NCBI RefSeq assembly: GCF_003112675.1
Contig: NZ_BFAY01000008.1
Coordinates: 1-64,000 of the forward strand
Length of the DNA stretch: 64,000 nt
Origin: Leptospira johnsonii
Lineage (GTDB): Bacteria; Spirochaetota; Leptospiria; Leptospirales; Leptospiraceae
Direction of reading: 5' to 3'
Positions 46,184-55,032 of this stretch are shown here, piece by piece (the first letter of the stretch is position 1; every line of letters begins with the position of its first letter). Both the position numbers and the translations under genes were made by a program. The notes beneath the pieces are model-generated. The model was given only the letters and a program-made list of their open reading frames with translations, was not told where the DNA came from and searched no databases.

Positions 46184-47062
46184 TTAAATTACACGCACCA
46201 CATATTGTACAGCTGTAGAAGCAGGAGAAGTCTCAGTTCCGATCCTAGGGGCCCCGCTCGGTCCGTCCGAAATCGGATCTAATACGTAAATTACATTTTG
46301 CCCAATTTGAGAAGTTCCGGCGCCTGAGTACCCATCCGGGTGGATCAAATCGGCGGATATTCCGGTGACCGAGTGCCTATGGCTTTGGAATCTATCCTGG
46401 ATCTCTTGCCCAATCCCGCCTCCATCATAATTTCCTCCGGCAGCTTTCGCTCTGCTGAAATGTTGTCCTGCACCTCTGGCAAAAATCCCTCTTCGGTCCG
46501 GAACATTGTATGTAGTAGAACCGTCCCCAAATCCGTATTGGATATGGGTAAGCAGAACTCCGGTTTGGGTTGCAGTTAGATCAATCGCAGCTCCTCCTTT
46601 AGTCAAAGAGATCTGAAAATCGTTGGCAGTCGGATTTATCACAAAGTAAGGAACATTTGACGTGATCCCACCTCCGGTGAATGAGAACTTCACCAATTGC
46701 CCCGCGCTAAGTCCATGAGAAGTGGATTGGATACGATCCGTTCCCGGAACAATGCTGATTACCGTCCGATGAACAAGGTTCCAGAGAGAAGAATATGCCG
46801 TCCTCGAAATTGCTTGGCCGTTCGCGACCATAAAAAGCGAGGGAATATTAGGGAAATCGAATTCAATGATCGCACCTAAAGGTATATTCGTCTGCGAAAG
46901 CAGAATGTTCAAAGAATCAATTTGCGATTGTAAATTCTCCACTTGAGATTGTAAGGAAAGATCGTTCGCATAGAGTGAAGTATATTCCTGGTCGAAGAGT
47001 AGGCCGTCGTTCGGCGTACTCCTACTCCAGGTTACCTTCTTATTTGTGTTTGGGATTGGCAT
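46184..47062 (-). CDS. Tail fibre / tail-collar-type protein
   Basis: A 292-residue protein from the ATG at 47062, which has AGGAG upstream. The frame extends to 47119 without a good site. The N-terminal adaptor WSRSTPNDGLLFDQEYTSLYANDLSLQSQV is shared with four other tail genes in this cluster. A coiled-coil stretch follows, then a phage tail-collar module with IPLGAIIEFDFPNIP, MVANGQAISRTAYSSLW, VPDRRGIFARGAGQ and the terminal HRHSVTG and TAVQYVVRVI. Collar domains form the trimeric tips of many phage fibres. It is the last gene of the tail operon. Confidence 0.88.
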   Translation of the reverse strand: MPIPNTNKKVTWSRSTPNDGLLFDQEYTSLYANDLSLQSQVENLQSQIDSLNILLSQTNIPLGAIIEFDFPNIPSLFMVANGQAISRTAYSSLWNLVHRTVISIVPGTDRIQSTSHGLSAGQLVKFSFTGGGITSNVPYFVINPTANDFQISLTKGGAAIDLTATQTGVLLTHIQYGFGDGSTTYNVPDRRGIFARGAGQHFSRAKAAGGNYDGGGIGQEIQDRFQSHRHSVTGISADLIHPDGYSGAGTSQIGQNVIYVLDPISDGPSGAPRIGTETSPASTAVQYVVRVI

Positions 47063-47255
47063 GTAAATGTCTCCTAAATGGTATATAATCCATATCAGGA
47101 ATTTACATATTCGAGTCACCTAAGGTTAAAAAATTAGGAATATCAATCACTGAGATTGCAAAAAATATATTCAGTAAATCTAATATATTGAAATATAATA
47201 AACTAAATAATTTTAGACATCAAATTTGATAGTATCTCGTATTAGAAATGATCCA

Positions 47256-48272
47256 TCAGCCTTTGATTTGGATCCCGCCAGGATTTCCTAAATTACTCCC
47301 AGTCGCTGTCTGACCATTACCTCCGTATTGTCCGGATGTAGTAGAACCACCCGCTCCGCCTGCACCTCCAACACCTCGATTTCCTACGATTCCGGAAATA
47401 TTTGTGCCAGGAGTAACTTGGAAATTTGGAATATTCAAATATTCTCCTGAACCTCCCAAGCCACCTCCGGCCCCAGGAGGAGAAGAATTTCTTCCTGCAC
47501 CACCGACAGGAACGAATGTATTTCTCCTCCCCCAATTTGGTTGCTCAGGCCAGGAGCCTTCTGCATTCAAACCACCGCTACCGCCGGATTGGGCAGATCC
47601 ACTCTCATTGCCACCCGCGCCTCCAATCCCACCAGGGAAGGCAGTACTATTCATACCAGAAGTTCCAGGTTGTCCAGGCAACACAGGTGGTAGAACTGGC
47701 CGATAGCTTGCACCTCCGCCGCCCCCTCCACCGCCACTTCCGCCTGAGGCAGTATTAGATCCGAAAATTGTATCTTCTCCTTTAACACCGCCATTACCTC
47801 CAGCTCCTCCGGTGCCGCTAAAGAAGTCGTTAGCGCCACCGCCTCCGCCTCCGCCGGGACCACCGGCTCCACCAACTATATTACAGTTTAATACATATAT
47901 GTCTTGAGGAACCAAGAAGTTAAAAACACCGATAGAAGATTTCGAAAATAAGACTGTTTCATTTTCTGTGAAAGGTTTGATTATCGAAGGCAAAGAAGTT
48001 TCCGAATCTTGTAAGGCAACTGCAATAAAGTAATATGTTTGTCCTTCAATAGGAGTATCAAATAATACGTGTCGCTGTCCATCTCCGGAGATCTCTTGAA
48101 CTTCATCATAGTCCAGTAAAGATACAGGAGAACCGACCTTCATAAAAACTTTATATCCGGTCGCAATACTAGAGAATACCTTAGCGGTTGCTACTCTCCA
48201 GCCGCCATTCACCACATCTAAAGCAGGAGTAACGGAAACCGCTCCCGCAAAAAGTGCTCTATGTAGTAACAT
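47256..48272 (-). CDS. Glycine-rich tail adhesin
   Basis: A 338-residue protein. The first ~130 residues form a beta-type domain (WRVATAKVFSSIATGYKVFMKVG, HVLFDTPIEGQTYYFIAVAL). From about residue 133 to the end it is a glycine-rich array with runs such as GGAGGPGGGGGGGAN, GGSGGGGGGGGAS and GGAGGAGGS broken by loops. That layout recalls phage adhesins whose tips are bundles of polyglycine type II helices (gp38-type) and glycine-rich host-recognition domains, and is inferred here from composition. It lacks the N-terminal adaptor of its neighbours. Its start overlaps the previous gene by 14 bp, so it may ride on that protein. Confidence 0.75.
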   Translation of the reverse strand: MLLHRALFAGAVSVTPALDVVNGGWRVATAKVFSSIATGYKVFMKVGSPVSLLDYDEVQEISGDGQRHVLFDTPIEGQTYYFIAVALQDSETSLPSIIKPFTENETVLFSKSSIGVFNFLVPQDIYVLNCNIVGGAGGPGGGGGGGANDFFSGTGGAGGNGGVKGEDTIFGSNTASGGSGGGGGGGGASYRPVLPPVLPGQPGTSGMNSTAFPGGIGGAGGNESGSAQSGGSGGLNAEGSWPEQPNWGRRNTFVPVGGAGRNSSPPGAGGGLGGSGEYLNIPNFQVTPGTNISGIVGNRGVGGAGGAGGSTTSGQYGGNGQTATGSNLGNPGGIQIKG

Positions 48273-48711
48273 AATTCTGAGAATAACTTCCGTAATATTT
48301 GGATCCGGAATAATAGAAAATCATTAGATCTGCCTTATTCGCACCGGAACTCAAGATCGGTGCAACACCCCCTGGCCATACAACGGAAGAAGGCCAAGTC
48401 ACCGCTCTTCCACCAGTCGGATCCTGTATCAAGAAAATAGAATATACTTTACCTGATTTTGGTCCGGAAAAGGTCAAAGTGCAATTCGAAGAATCTAAAA
48501 CCAATCTATGAGCATATCCTAAAGAAAAATTGATCGTTTTAGAGGCTCCAGAGTTCCCATTATCAAATTCCGGCGCATTGATCTCATCAATTTCACTCTG
48601 CAAAGTATTATCGTTGGTATACAAACGGCCGAACTCGGAACCCAGAAGATTTCCATCATTTGGAGTAAACCGATCGAAAGTGGTTTCCGGTGTATTAAAT
48701 GGTGTTGGCAT
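48259..48711 (-). CDS. Short tail fibre protein with shared adaptor
   Basis: A 150-residue protein. The N-terminal adaptor TFDRFTPNDGNLLGSEFGRLYTNDNTLQSEI is followed by a ~90-residue beta domain, SKTINFSLGYAHRLVLDSS, GKVYSIFLIQDPTGG and MIFYYSGSKYYGSYSQNY, a module common at the end of phage tail fibres. It overlaps the glycine-rich gene downstream. The two could form a carrier-adhesin pair. Confidence 0.8.
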   Translation of the reverse strand: MPTPFNTPETTFDRFTPNDGNLLGSEFGRLYTNDNTLQSEIDEINAPEFDNGNSGASKTINFSLGYAHRLVLDSSNCTLTFSGPKSGKVYSIFLIQDPTGGRAVTWPSSVVWPGGVAPILSSGANKADLMIFYYSGSKYYGSYSQNYVTT

Positions 48712-48755
48712 ATAATAAATTTCCTATCTTCAAAAAATAACTTTATTCTAATATA

Positions 48756-49985
48756 TCAGGAAGTGTGTCCTTTTCCTAAACCTGTCCGAGTCGTCATGAC
48801 TCGATTTCCTGTTCCGGTGTTGGCAACCGCGACAAACGTGCCCAACTCAGGAGACCAACAAACGGAAGTCCAACTGTTATCTGCGGCGCTTGTGCGAACT
48901 GTCCAATGAATTCCATCCGAGGAAGACATGACCCGGTTTCCAGTTCCCGAACTAGCAACGGCGATAAAAAGTTTTAGCAATGGAGACCAACAGATGGAGG
49001 TCCAGGCATTATCAGCTGCGCTTGTGCGGGGCGTCCAAGTAATCGCATCAGGGGATGTTATGACTCGAGTTCCAGTTCCAATATTTGCCACAGATACAAA
49101 AATGCCAAGTTCCGGGGACCAACAAACTGAACTCCAAACTAGATCGGTATTGCTTATTAATCTTTGAAGCCATGAAATCCCATCAGTGGAAGTCATCGAA
49201 TGGTCAATTGCTCCGGTCCCGCCAACTGCCACAAAAATACCTAACTCAGGAGACCAACAGACTGAAGTATAGTTCAGACTAGTAAGTGTAACTGTTCGGA
49301 TAGTCCAACTTGTTCCATTTGCTGATGTCATTATTTTGTTTGCGTTTGATCCACTGTTACCAACCGCGACAAATAAGCTTAACTGTGGAGACCAACATAC
49401 GGATGTCCAAGCAACAGTAAATGTTATCGCTCGACTCGTCCAGGCAACTCCATCTGGAGAGGTCATTACTCGGTTCGTTCCTGCATTCGCTACCGCTACA
49501 AAAAGATTTAATTGTGGAGACCAGCATACTGATGTCCAAGTATTATCTGGAATACTTGTTCGATTTGTCCAGGTAACTCCATCCGGAGACGTCATTACAC
49601 GATTTCCAGTACCAGCGCCGCTTGCCACTGCAACAAAAAGATTCAATTGTGGGGACCAACAGATCGAGGTCCAATTATTGTCTACAGGGTTAGTACGTGT
49701 TACCCAAAAATCAGCGAACCATGCTGCCATATTCTTAAGAAACGTTGGCACCAAAGATTGGATCAAAGAATCAACCGCTCTTTGTGAAGGAGCAAGATTT
49801 ATTTCCAAAGGAGCATTCCAATTCGGAGCATCTGTCACGTACGTTTGAGGATTGAGTGCCGTTAACTGATCCTGCAAAGCGCGGTCATTCGCATACAAGC
49901 GGGCATATTCTATTCCGAAAAGAAACCCATCACTTGGAGTGAATCTATTAAAAATAGTATTTGGAGAAATCTGAGGTATTGCCAT
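48756..49985 (-). CDS. Tail fibre with seven-repeat propeller, paralogue 3
   Basis: A 409-residue protein. Residues 1-40 are the shared adaptor (TIFNRFTPSDGFLFGIEYARLYANDRALQDQL). A linker ends in a tryptophan-rich WFADFWVTR. Then come seven repeats of about 44 residues with the consensus WTSVCWSPxLxxFVAVAxxGTGNRVMTSPDG followed by xWTxR, ending RVMTTRTGLGKG. Seven Asp-box-like blades predict a closed seven-bladed beta-propeller, presumably the receptor-binding head. The DNA of the blades is itself repetitive. Confidence 0.82.
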   Translation of the reverse strand: MAIPQISPNTIFNRFTPSDGFLFGIEYARLYANDRALQDQLTALNPQTYVTDAPNWNAPLEINLAPSQRAVDSLIQSLVPTFLKNMAAWFADFWVTRTNPVDNNWTSICWSPQLNLFVAVASGAGTGNRVMTSPDGVTWTNRTSIPDNTWTSVCWSPQLNLFVAVANAGTNRVMTSPDGVAWTSRAITFTVAWTSVCWSPQLSLFVAVGNSGSNANKIMTSANGTSWTIRTVTLTSLNYTSVCWSPELGIFVAVGGTGAIDHSMTSTDGISWLQRLISNTDLVWSSVCWSPELGIFVSVANIGTGTRVITSPDAITWTPRTSAADNAWTSICWSPLLKLFIAVASSGTGNRVMSSSDGIHWTVRTSAADNSWTSVCWSPELGTFVAVANTGTGNRVMTTRTGLGKGHTS

Positions 49986-50026
49986 GATAGTTTATAATTT
50001 CCTAATGTATTATTATCTTAGAATAT

Positions 50027-51232
50027 TTATCCTAAATATCCGGCATCTAGACCAGAACCGGAAGTCATGACACGCATACTGCCTCCCGATGCAACCGCAG
50101 CAAAAAAACCTAATTCAGGTACCCAGCAAACACACTCCCATCCACTATCTGAAGGAACCGATCTTATAGTCCAATTCGTTCCATCAGGAGAAGTCATGAC
50201 ACGATTGCCTGTCCCAGTTTTTGCTACCGCAACGAACAGATACAATTCCGGAGACCAGCAAATGGAAGTCCATAGATTATCTGCTGCACTCAATCTGGCA
50301 GTCCAATTCGTTCCATCAGGAGAAGTCATGACACGATTGCCTGTTCCATTAAAAGACACTGCTACAAACAAATTTAACTGAGGAGACCAACAAATGGAGC
50401 GCCAGTTATTTGCAGGAGTGCCGGTACGACTAGTCCAGTTAATGCCGTCAGGCGAGGTAATTACTCCGTTTGCTCCACCATCACCTACTGCTACAAATAG
50501 ACTCAACTGAGGAGACCAACAAGTGCCAACCCATAGACTTGTGGGACTCACTCGAGAGGTCCAGTTAATGCCGTCAGGAGAAGTCATTATTGAATTTGTT
50601 CCACTTCCACCCACAGCAACAAATAGACTCAACTGAGGAGACCAGCAAATGGAAGTCCACGCATTACTTGGACTAACTCGAGAAGTCCAGGTAATTCCAT
50701 CAGGAGAGGTCATTACTCGATTGGTTCCACTATTGCTCACAGCTACGAATAAACCCAGTTGAGAGGACCAGCAAACTGAAGGCCAAACGTTATCTCCTGA
50801 TATCGGTCGAGCAGTCCAATTAATTCCATCAGGAGAGGTCATTACTTGATTACTAGAATTAGTCACTCCGACTGCGACAAACAAGTGCAATTCAGGAGAC
50901 CAACACACTGAAGTCCAAACATCGGCTGCCGGAGTAACTCTTAACGTCCAAAAATCTGCAAACCAACCTGAAAACCTTTTCAAGGGAAAAAGACTTTTTG
51001 CTCTTAAAGCCAACGCCTTTGCAGAAGGAGCAATCGAAGTAGAAGGAGAAGACCAATTAGGTGCATTAGAAAGTTGTGATTGAGGATCAAACTGGGTTTC
51101 TAAAAAATTAACCTGGTTTTGCAGCTCATTATCGTTTGCATATAGTCTAGAAAACTCCGTTCCGAATAGTAGACCATCATCTGGGGAAGTTCGAGTAAAT
51201 ATTGTATTAGGATTATTATTTGGGATCGTCAT
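50027..51232 (-). CDS. Tail fibre with seven-repeat propeller, paralogue 2
   Basis: A 401-residue protein from the ATG at 51232, which overlaps the stop of the previous gene (ATGA). The longer frame to 51319 lies inside that gene. It has the same plan as its neighbours: adaptor TIFTRTSPDDGLLFGTEFSRLYANDNELQNQV, linker, WFADFWTLR, then seven ~44-residue blades with CWSPQLSLFVAVG and VMTSPDGINWTSR. A 45-bp stretch is identical at 50168-50212 and 50300-50344, exactly one blade (132 bp) apart. Confidence 0.82.
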   Translation of the reverse strand: MTIPNNNPNTIFTRTSPDDGLLFGTEFSRLYANDNELQNQVNFLETQFDPQSQLSNAPNWSSPSTSIAPSAKALALRAKSLFPLKRFSGWFADFWTLRVTPAADVWTSVCWSPELHLFVAVGVTNSSNQVMTSPDGINWTARPISGDNVWPSVCWSSQLGLFVAVSNSGTNRVMTSPDGITWTSRVSPSNAWTSICWSPQLSLFVAVGGSGTNSIMTSPDGINWTSRVSPTSLWVGTCWSPQLSLFVAVGDGGANGVITSPDGINWTSRTGTPANNWRSICWSPQLNLFVAVSFNGTGNRVMTSPDGTNWTARLSAADNLWTSICWSPELYLFVAVAKTGTGNRVMTSPDGTNWTIRSVPSDSGWECVCWVPELGFFAAVASGGSMRVMTSGSGLDAGYLG

Positions 51233-52416
51233 CTTCCGATCCCGTTTCGAGTTGTCATAACTCGGTTTCCTGTACCAGTAGAACCTACTACAGTAAAAAT
51301 TCCCAATTGAGGAGACCAACTAACAGATCTCCACGCAAGAACAGGGCTAGATCTTAATGTCCAATTGATCCCATCCGGAGAAGTCATCACAACGTAGGAA
51401 GCCGCCTCAGAAACACTTACGAATAATCCTAATTCGGAAGACCAACAAACAGAAGACCAGGAGTTGTTTATAGCATTTGGACGAACCGTCCAAGTGATCC
51501 CATCAGACGATGTCATCACTGCATTATCATTAAATGCGGAAACTACTACAAAAATTCCCAATTCCGGAGACCAACAGATAGAACGTGGAGATGCGTCAGG
51601 ACAAACTCCTTGTACCCAATTAAGCCCATCAAAGGAGATCATAGTAATGTTTGCGGACGATGCTGAGGGAAGAGCTACAAAAAGGCCCAATTGAGGAGAC
51701 CAACAAACTACTCGCCAATCCCCATTCACAACATTTGAACCCAAATTCCAATTAACCCCGTCAGTAGAAAACATGGCACGACCTTGCATTCCTACTGCCA
51801 CAAAAATACCGAGCTCAAGAGACCAACAGACAGAATACCATGAAAAGGAACCGATAGGAGTAGTACGAATAGTCCAAGTGATCCCATCAGAACTAGTCAT
51901 TACTTGATTAGAAGTTCCCGAACTTGCAACCGCGACGAATATTCCTAGCCCGGAAGACCAACAGATTGATTGCCAATTATTGTCTGCCGGAGTGGAGCGT
52001 ATTGTCCACGTAACACCATCCGGACTGGTCATAGCTCGGTTTCCCGCGCCTGATATGCCAACTGCAGCAAAAATTCCTAATTCGGGAGACCAACAAACAG
52101 ACATCCAAGAATTATCTGCTGCGCTACTTCTATTCACCCAATTATCTAACATCCATCCTGAAAACGTGTTCAAAACTCGCTTCACTTTTAAGTAGGCTGC
52201 TTTCACAGAAGGAGCTAAGTTCGTAGGTGGATTGGACCAATTAGGAGTATTAGAAATAAATGAAGTAGGTGATAGTTCATTCTGCAAATCAGTTACTTGA
52301 GCTTGCAGAGCGTTATCGTTTGCATACAATCGTTCAAATTCAGAGCCGAATAAAAGGCCATCGTTATGCGTGTTTCGATTGAAATTCGTATTCGGAGATG
52401 GATTTGGAAGAGTCAT
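51229..52416 (-). CDS. Tail fibre with seven-repeat propeller, paralogue 1
   Basis: A 395-residue protein, first of the three paralogues. Adaptor NFNRNTHNDGLLFGSEFERLYANDNALQAQV, linker, WMLDNWVNR, then seven blades (SVCWSPELGIFAAVG, SICWSSGLGIFVAVA and so on). The fourth and fifth are the most diverged (VVCWSPQLGLFVALP; a GVCPDASPRSICWSPELGIF junction). Its start overlaps the gpI-like gene as TAATG. It should attach to the baseplate through the adaptor and bind the target cell through the propeller. Confidence 0.82.
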   Translation of the reverse strand: MTLPNPSPNTNFNRNTHNDGLLFGSEFERLYANDNALQAQVTDLQNELSPTSFISNTPNWSNPPTNLAPSVKAAYLKVKRVLNTFSGWMLDNWVNRSSAADNSWMSVCWSPELGIFAAVGISGAGNRAMTSPDGVTWTIRSTPADNNWQSICWSSGLGIFVAVASSGTSNQVMTSSDGITWTIRTTPIGSFSWYSVCWSLELGIFVAVGMQGRAMFSTDGVNWNLGSNVVNGDWRVVCWSPQLGLFVALPSASSANITMISFDGLNWVQGVCPDASPRSICWSPELGIFVVVSAFNDNAVMTSSDGITWTVRPNAINNSWSSVCWSSELGLFVSVSEAASYVVMTSPDGINWTLRSSPVLAWRSVSWSPQLGIFTVVGSTGTGNRVMTTRNGIGR

Positions 52417-53363
52417 TAAAGTGGAACCTCCCTCAATTTGAAATCGTAGATTAAAGTAGAGTTCTTTGGCTTGTTTGGAAAAGTATCCTTAAAGATCGGA
52501 GTATCGTCGGATAGGAACACTATCTCATTGATATTCTCTCCGTTTTCTTCGGTAAAACCTATATTGATCGTATATTCTCTCGTGCCATCTGGCAATTGGT
52601 GAATACGCACAGGTTTACGAACTAATTCGTGTTCAAGTTGTCCGGAAGAAGGAGGAGGAATTACATTTCCTCCACTCCCGATAGCTGCCTCGTCGATGAT
52701 ATAATTTGCTTGCGGGGTCCAATACGTTAAGCCGTCGAAAAGACCTGTTCCGTCCAAAGTTTTCGTTCTTTTCGTTCTGGCACCTTCTCTTGAATCTAAA
52801 AAGACAAATCGTATTTTAGTCTTTGCATAAACACCTGCAGGTCGGATCAAATCCACCGCTTTTGCAAGTAATGTAGGTACCTTAAGATAATCTACTTCTC
52901 CTTCTATTTCGATTACGAAGGATGCAGGACGTTTTTCATCCGGATCAAGTGGATCGTTTCCATCCAGCACTCCTTGATCGTCTAAAAATAACTCTGAATC
53001 TAAGTAAAATTCTTTAGGAATAAATACTGCTCCGGTTTCGAGACCGGCAACGTTCTTCCCTATTTCAATAATTTCAGGAAGAGTTCCTTTCGCCAAACGT
53101 TTGCTAATTGCGATCAGTATGAATAAACGATAGATATCGTCATCGTATCCAGGTTCTCTAGTTTCATTTACCAAAGAGCCTAGTTGATCCAAATTTACTC
53201 CGGACGCTAAATATATGTGTTCCAGGTCCTTGATAGCCTGTAATTGGATTTCTATTTCATCGAATTCTGCAGAGACAATTTTCCAAAGCTTTCCTAACCA
53301 AGAATTTTCATCTCGGTTCAAAATGGATTCTGGAAATTTCTTGAGTAATTCTATTGCGCTCAT
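52416..53363 (-). CDS. Baseplate wedge protein, gpI/DUF2612-like
   Basis: A 315-residue protein from the ATG at 53363 (ATGA overlap with the gpJ-like gene; the frame extends to 53441 inside it). The N-terminus SAIELLKKFPESILNRDENS with DEIEIQLQAIKDLEHIYLASGVNLDQLGSLVNETREPGYDDDIYR resembles tail protein I and gp7-type wedge proteins (DUF2612). This component closes the wedge next to gpJ and usually carries the fibres. It is immediately upstream of the fibre genes. Confidence 0.8.
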   Translation of the reverse strand: MSAIELLKKFPESILNRDENSWLGKLWKIVSAEFDEIEIQLQAIKDLEHIYLASGVNLDQLGSLVNETREPGYDDDIYRLFILIAISKRLAKGTLPEIIEIGKNVAGLETGAVFIPKEFYLDSELFLDDQGVLDGNDPLDPDEKRPASFVIEIEGEVDYLKVPTLLAKAVDLIRPAGVYAKTKIRFVFLDSREGARTKRTKTLDGTGLFDGLTYWTPQANYIIDEAAIGSGGNVIPPPSSGQLEHELVRKPVRIHQLPDGTREYTINIGFTEENGENINEIVFLSDDTPIFKDTFPNKPKNSTLIYDFKLREVPL

Positions 53364-54625
53364 GGTGTATAGTAAACGGTAATATTGGATGTGAAGGTCT
53401 GTGCGTATTCGGAAGGACCGATCGCCAATTTGGATACCCAAGTCGGATCTGGAGGGATGGTCCCGAAAGTATTGAAAGATAAATAAACTATTACGTCATC
53501 GATCCCTTTGATCCCATCAAAGTTTGCGACGATCTGCCACGCCATCACATCAGCTCCGAGATCAAGCCCAGGATACTCAATAGATTGACCGCCAATCGTA
53601 TCGACCCCACCTACAAGTTGAATGGCTCTAGTGCGAACGATATCCGCGTTAGTTGCAACCCATTCCGAGTTTTTAGTTATCTTAACGGCAATATAAACAT
53701 TTTTAGAACTTGGAACAGCCCAATTCATCGTATGAGCTTGTCCATTTGCATCCGTTACCGATTTCGTTCTTTTATTCGGTCCTTCAACAGCAAAGGTTTC
53801 TATTCCGGCTGGTTTAGAATTAAAAATGGCTTCCGCTATACTCTGTCTATAGAGATCTTCAGGATCTCCTCCGGAAATCAGCGGTGGAGTTCCAACCACC
53901 ACGATCTCTATCGAATGTGGCGGCCTTCCTTCATCTATAGTACTCTTTACATTTTCATAAACAAAAACGGAAGAAACACCGCTAACGCCCAAGATAGTTT
54001 CTCGAATAGCAGGTAAAGAAGATCCGCCGGATGCTCCTCGATCTTTGTATCTTTGCCTTAATTCTGCATCGGATTCTATAGGTCCTCCACCTGTGGAAGG
54101 AGCAGGATTTGTAATAGAATTGATGCCAGGCAGTTGAGTTACGATTTCCGTAATGGTTCCGGCGGCGACTACGGTTTTTCCGCCTGTCTCTATGCTACGG
54201 AAAGAAAAATCTGTTCCCGCGGCATTGGTAATCAGTCCCGGCTCAATCACTTCGAACTGAATTCCGGTAGGAGTTTGTACAATAAAACCGGATGAAACTT
54301 CTGCGCTTAAATCTCCAAGAACTTTCAAAGTAACAGTAGATTTCCTTGCCGGGATCCTGGAAAGTCCTCCTTGAGCAACGATCCGATCTAACTGAACTCC
54401 TTCGGCTTGGTTTATAAATTTTGAATAATATGTTTCTTCTAACCCTTGCCAGACTTCGTCAAATTCTCTTGCTACGTTCTGAAGAATAATCCCTAACTCT
54501 CCGTAAGGAGAGAGATCAATCTCCGGTCCAAAGTTCTCTTCCAACTTGGCTCTATCTTCCAAGGATTGGAGAATATCTGCATATGATTTGCGAATAAATC
54601 CCTGAGGAGTAACTCCAAAAGCCAT
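53360..54625 (-). CDS. Baseplate wedge protein, gpJ/gp6-like
   Basis: A 421-residue baseplate J-family protein. It has FIRKSYADILQSLEDRAKLEENFG at the N-terminus, VWQGLEETYYSKFINQAEGVQLDRIVAQGG, an LSAEVSSGFIVQTPTGIQFEV core and ESDAELRQRYKDRGASGGSSLPAIRETILGVSGV, which are the hallmark stretches. gpJ/gp6 dimers form the structural ring of contractile-tail baseplates. Order gp25, J, I is as in P2-like phages and R-pyocins. Confidence 0.93.
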   Translation of the reverse strand: MAFGVTPQGFIRKSYADILQSLEDRAKLEENFGPEIDLSPYGELGIILQNVAREFDEVWQGLEETYYSKFINQAEGVQLDRIVAQGGLSRIPARKSTVTLKVLGDLSAEVSSGFIVQTPTGIQFEVIEPGLITNAAGTDFSFRSIETGGKTVVAAGTITEIVTQLPGINSITNPAPSTGGGPIESDAELRQRYKDRGASGGSSLPAIRETILGVSGVSSVFVYENVKSTIDEGRPPHSIEIVVVGTPPLISGGDPEDLYRQSIAEAIFNSKPAGIETFAVEGPNKRTKSVTDANGQAHTMNWAVPSSKNVYIAVKITKNSEWVATNADIVRTRAIQLVGGVDTIGGQSIEYPGLDLGADVMAWQIVANFDGIKGIDDVIVYLSFNTFGTIPPDPTWVSKLAIGPSEYAQTFTSNITVYYTP

Positions 54626-55014
54626 TACACTTCTCCTGAGACCGAATTCGAAAGAGTTCCGAATTTACTTTCGACTTTGAATTGGATCGTAACTTTCCTC
54701 GCTTTAGGATCAAAATCAGCATCTAAGGAAAGAATATTAGTCACTGCCGGCTCTTTTAAAATTGCTTGTCTGATCTCGGCAAGAAACCCGGGACGAAAGA
54801 ATATTTTATGGTCTACTAAATTAAGCCAATCAACTCCTTCATTCGGGGCCAGATACCATTCTCCTAAAAACATTTTAAGCCGATTTCCTAGAATCTGACG
54901 AAGAGCGTCAATTCCTTCGAGCATAACTAGCCGTCCTCGATTCGGGGCTAAATCATTCGCCCCTTGGCTTTTAGTGTAAACTAAATCGTTGTTCTCAATC
55001 TTTAATGTTTTCAT
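54625..55014 (-). CDS. Baseplate wedge protein, gp25/gpW-like
   Basis: A 129-residue protein with ALRQILGNRLKMFLGEWYLAPNEGVDWLNLV, IRQAILKEPAVTNILSLDADF and a C-terminal beta strand IQFKVESKFGTLS, matching the gp25-like/DUF2634 wedge proteins of contractile tails. The sheath-initiating handshake fold is expected. It overlaps the gpJ-like gene as TAATG. Confidence 0.88.
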   Translation of the reverse strand: MKTLKIENNDLVYTKSQGANDLAPNRGRLVMLEGIDALRQILGNRLKMFLGEWYLAPNEGVDWLNLVDHKIFFRPGFLAEIRQAILKEPAVTNILSLDADFDPKARKVTIQFKVESKFGTLSNSVSGEV

Positions 55015-55032
55015 AATATAATAATAAATTCC

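Noticed and set aside
49336..49848. 170-codon plus-strand frame inside the third propeller fibre gene.
   Set aside because: It arises from the repetitive blade DNA read in antisense. The minus-strand product fits the paralogous set.
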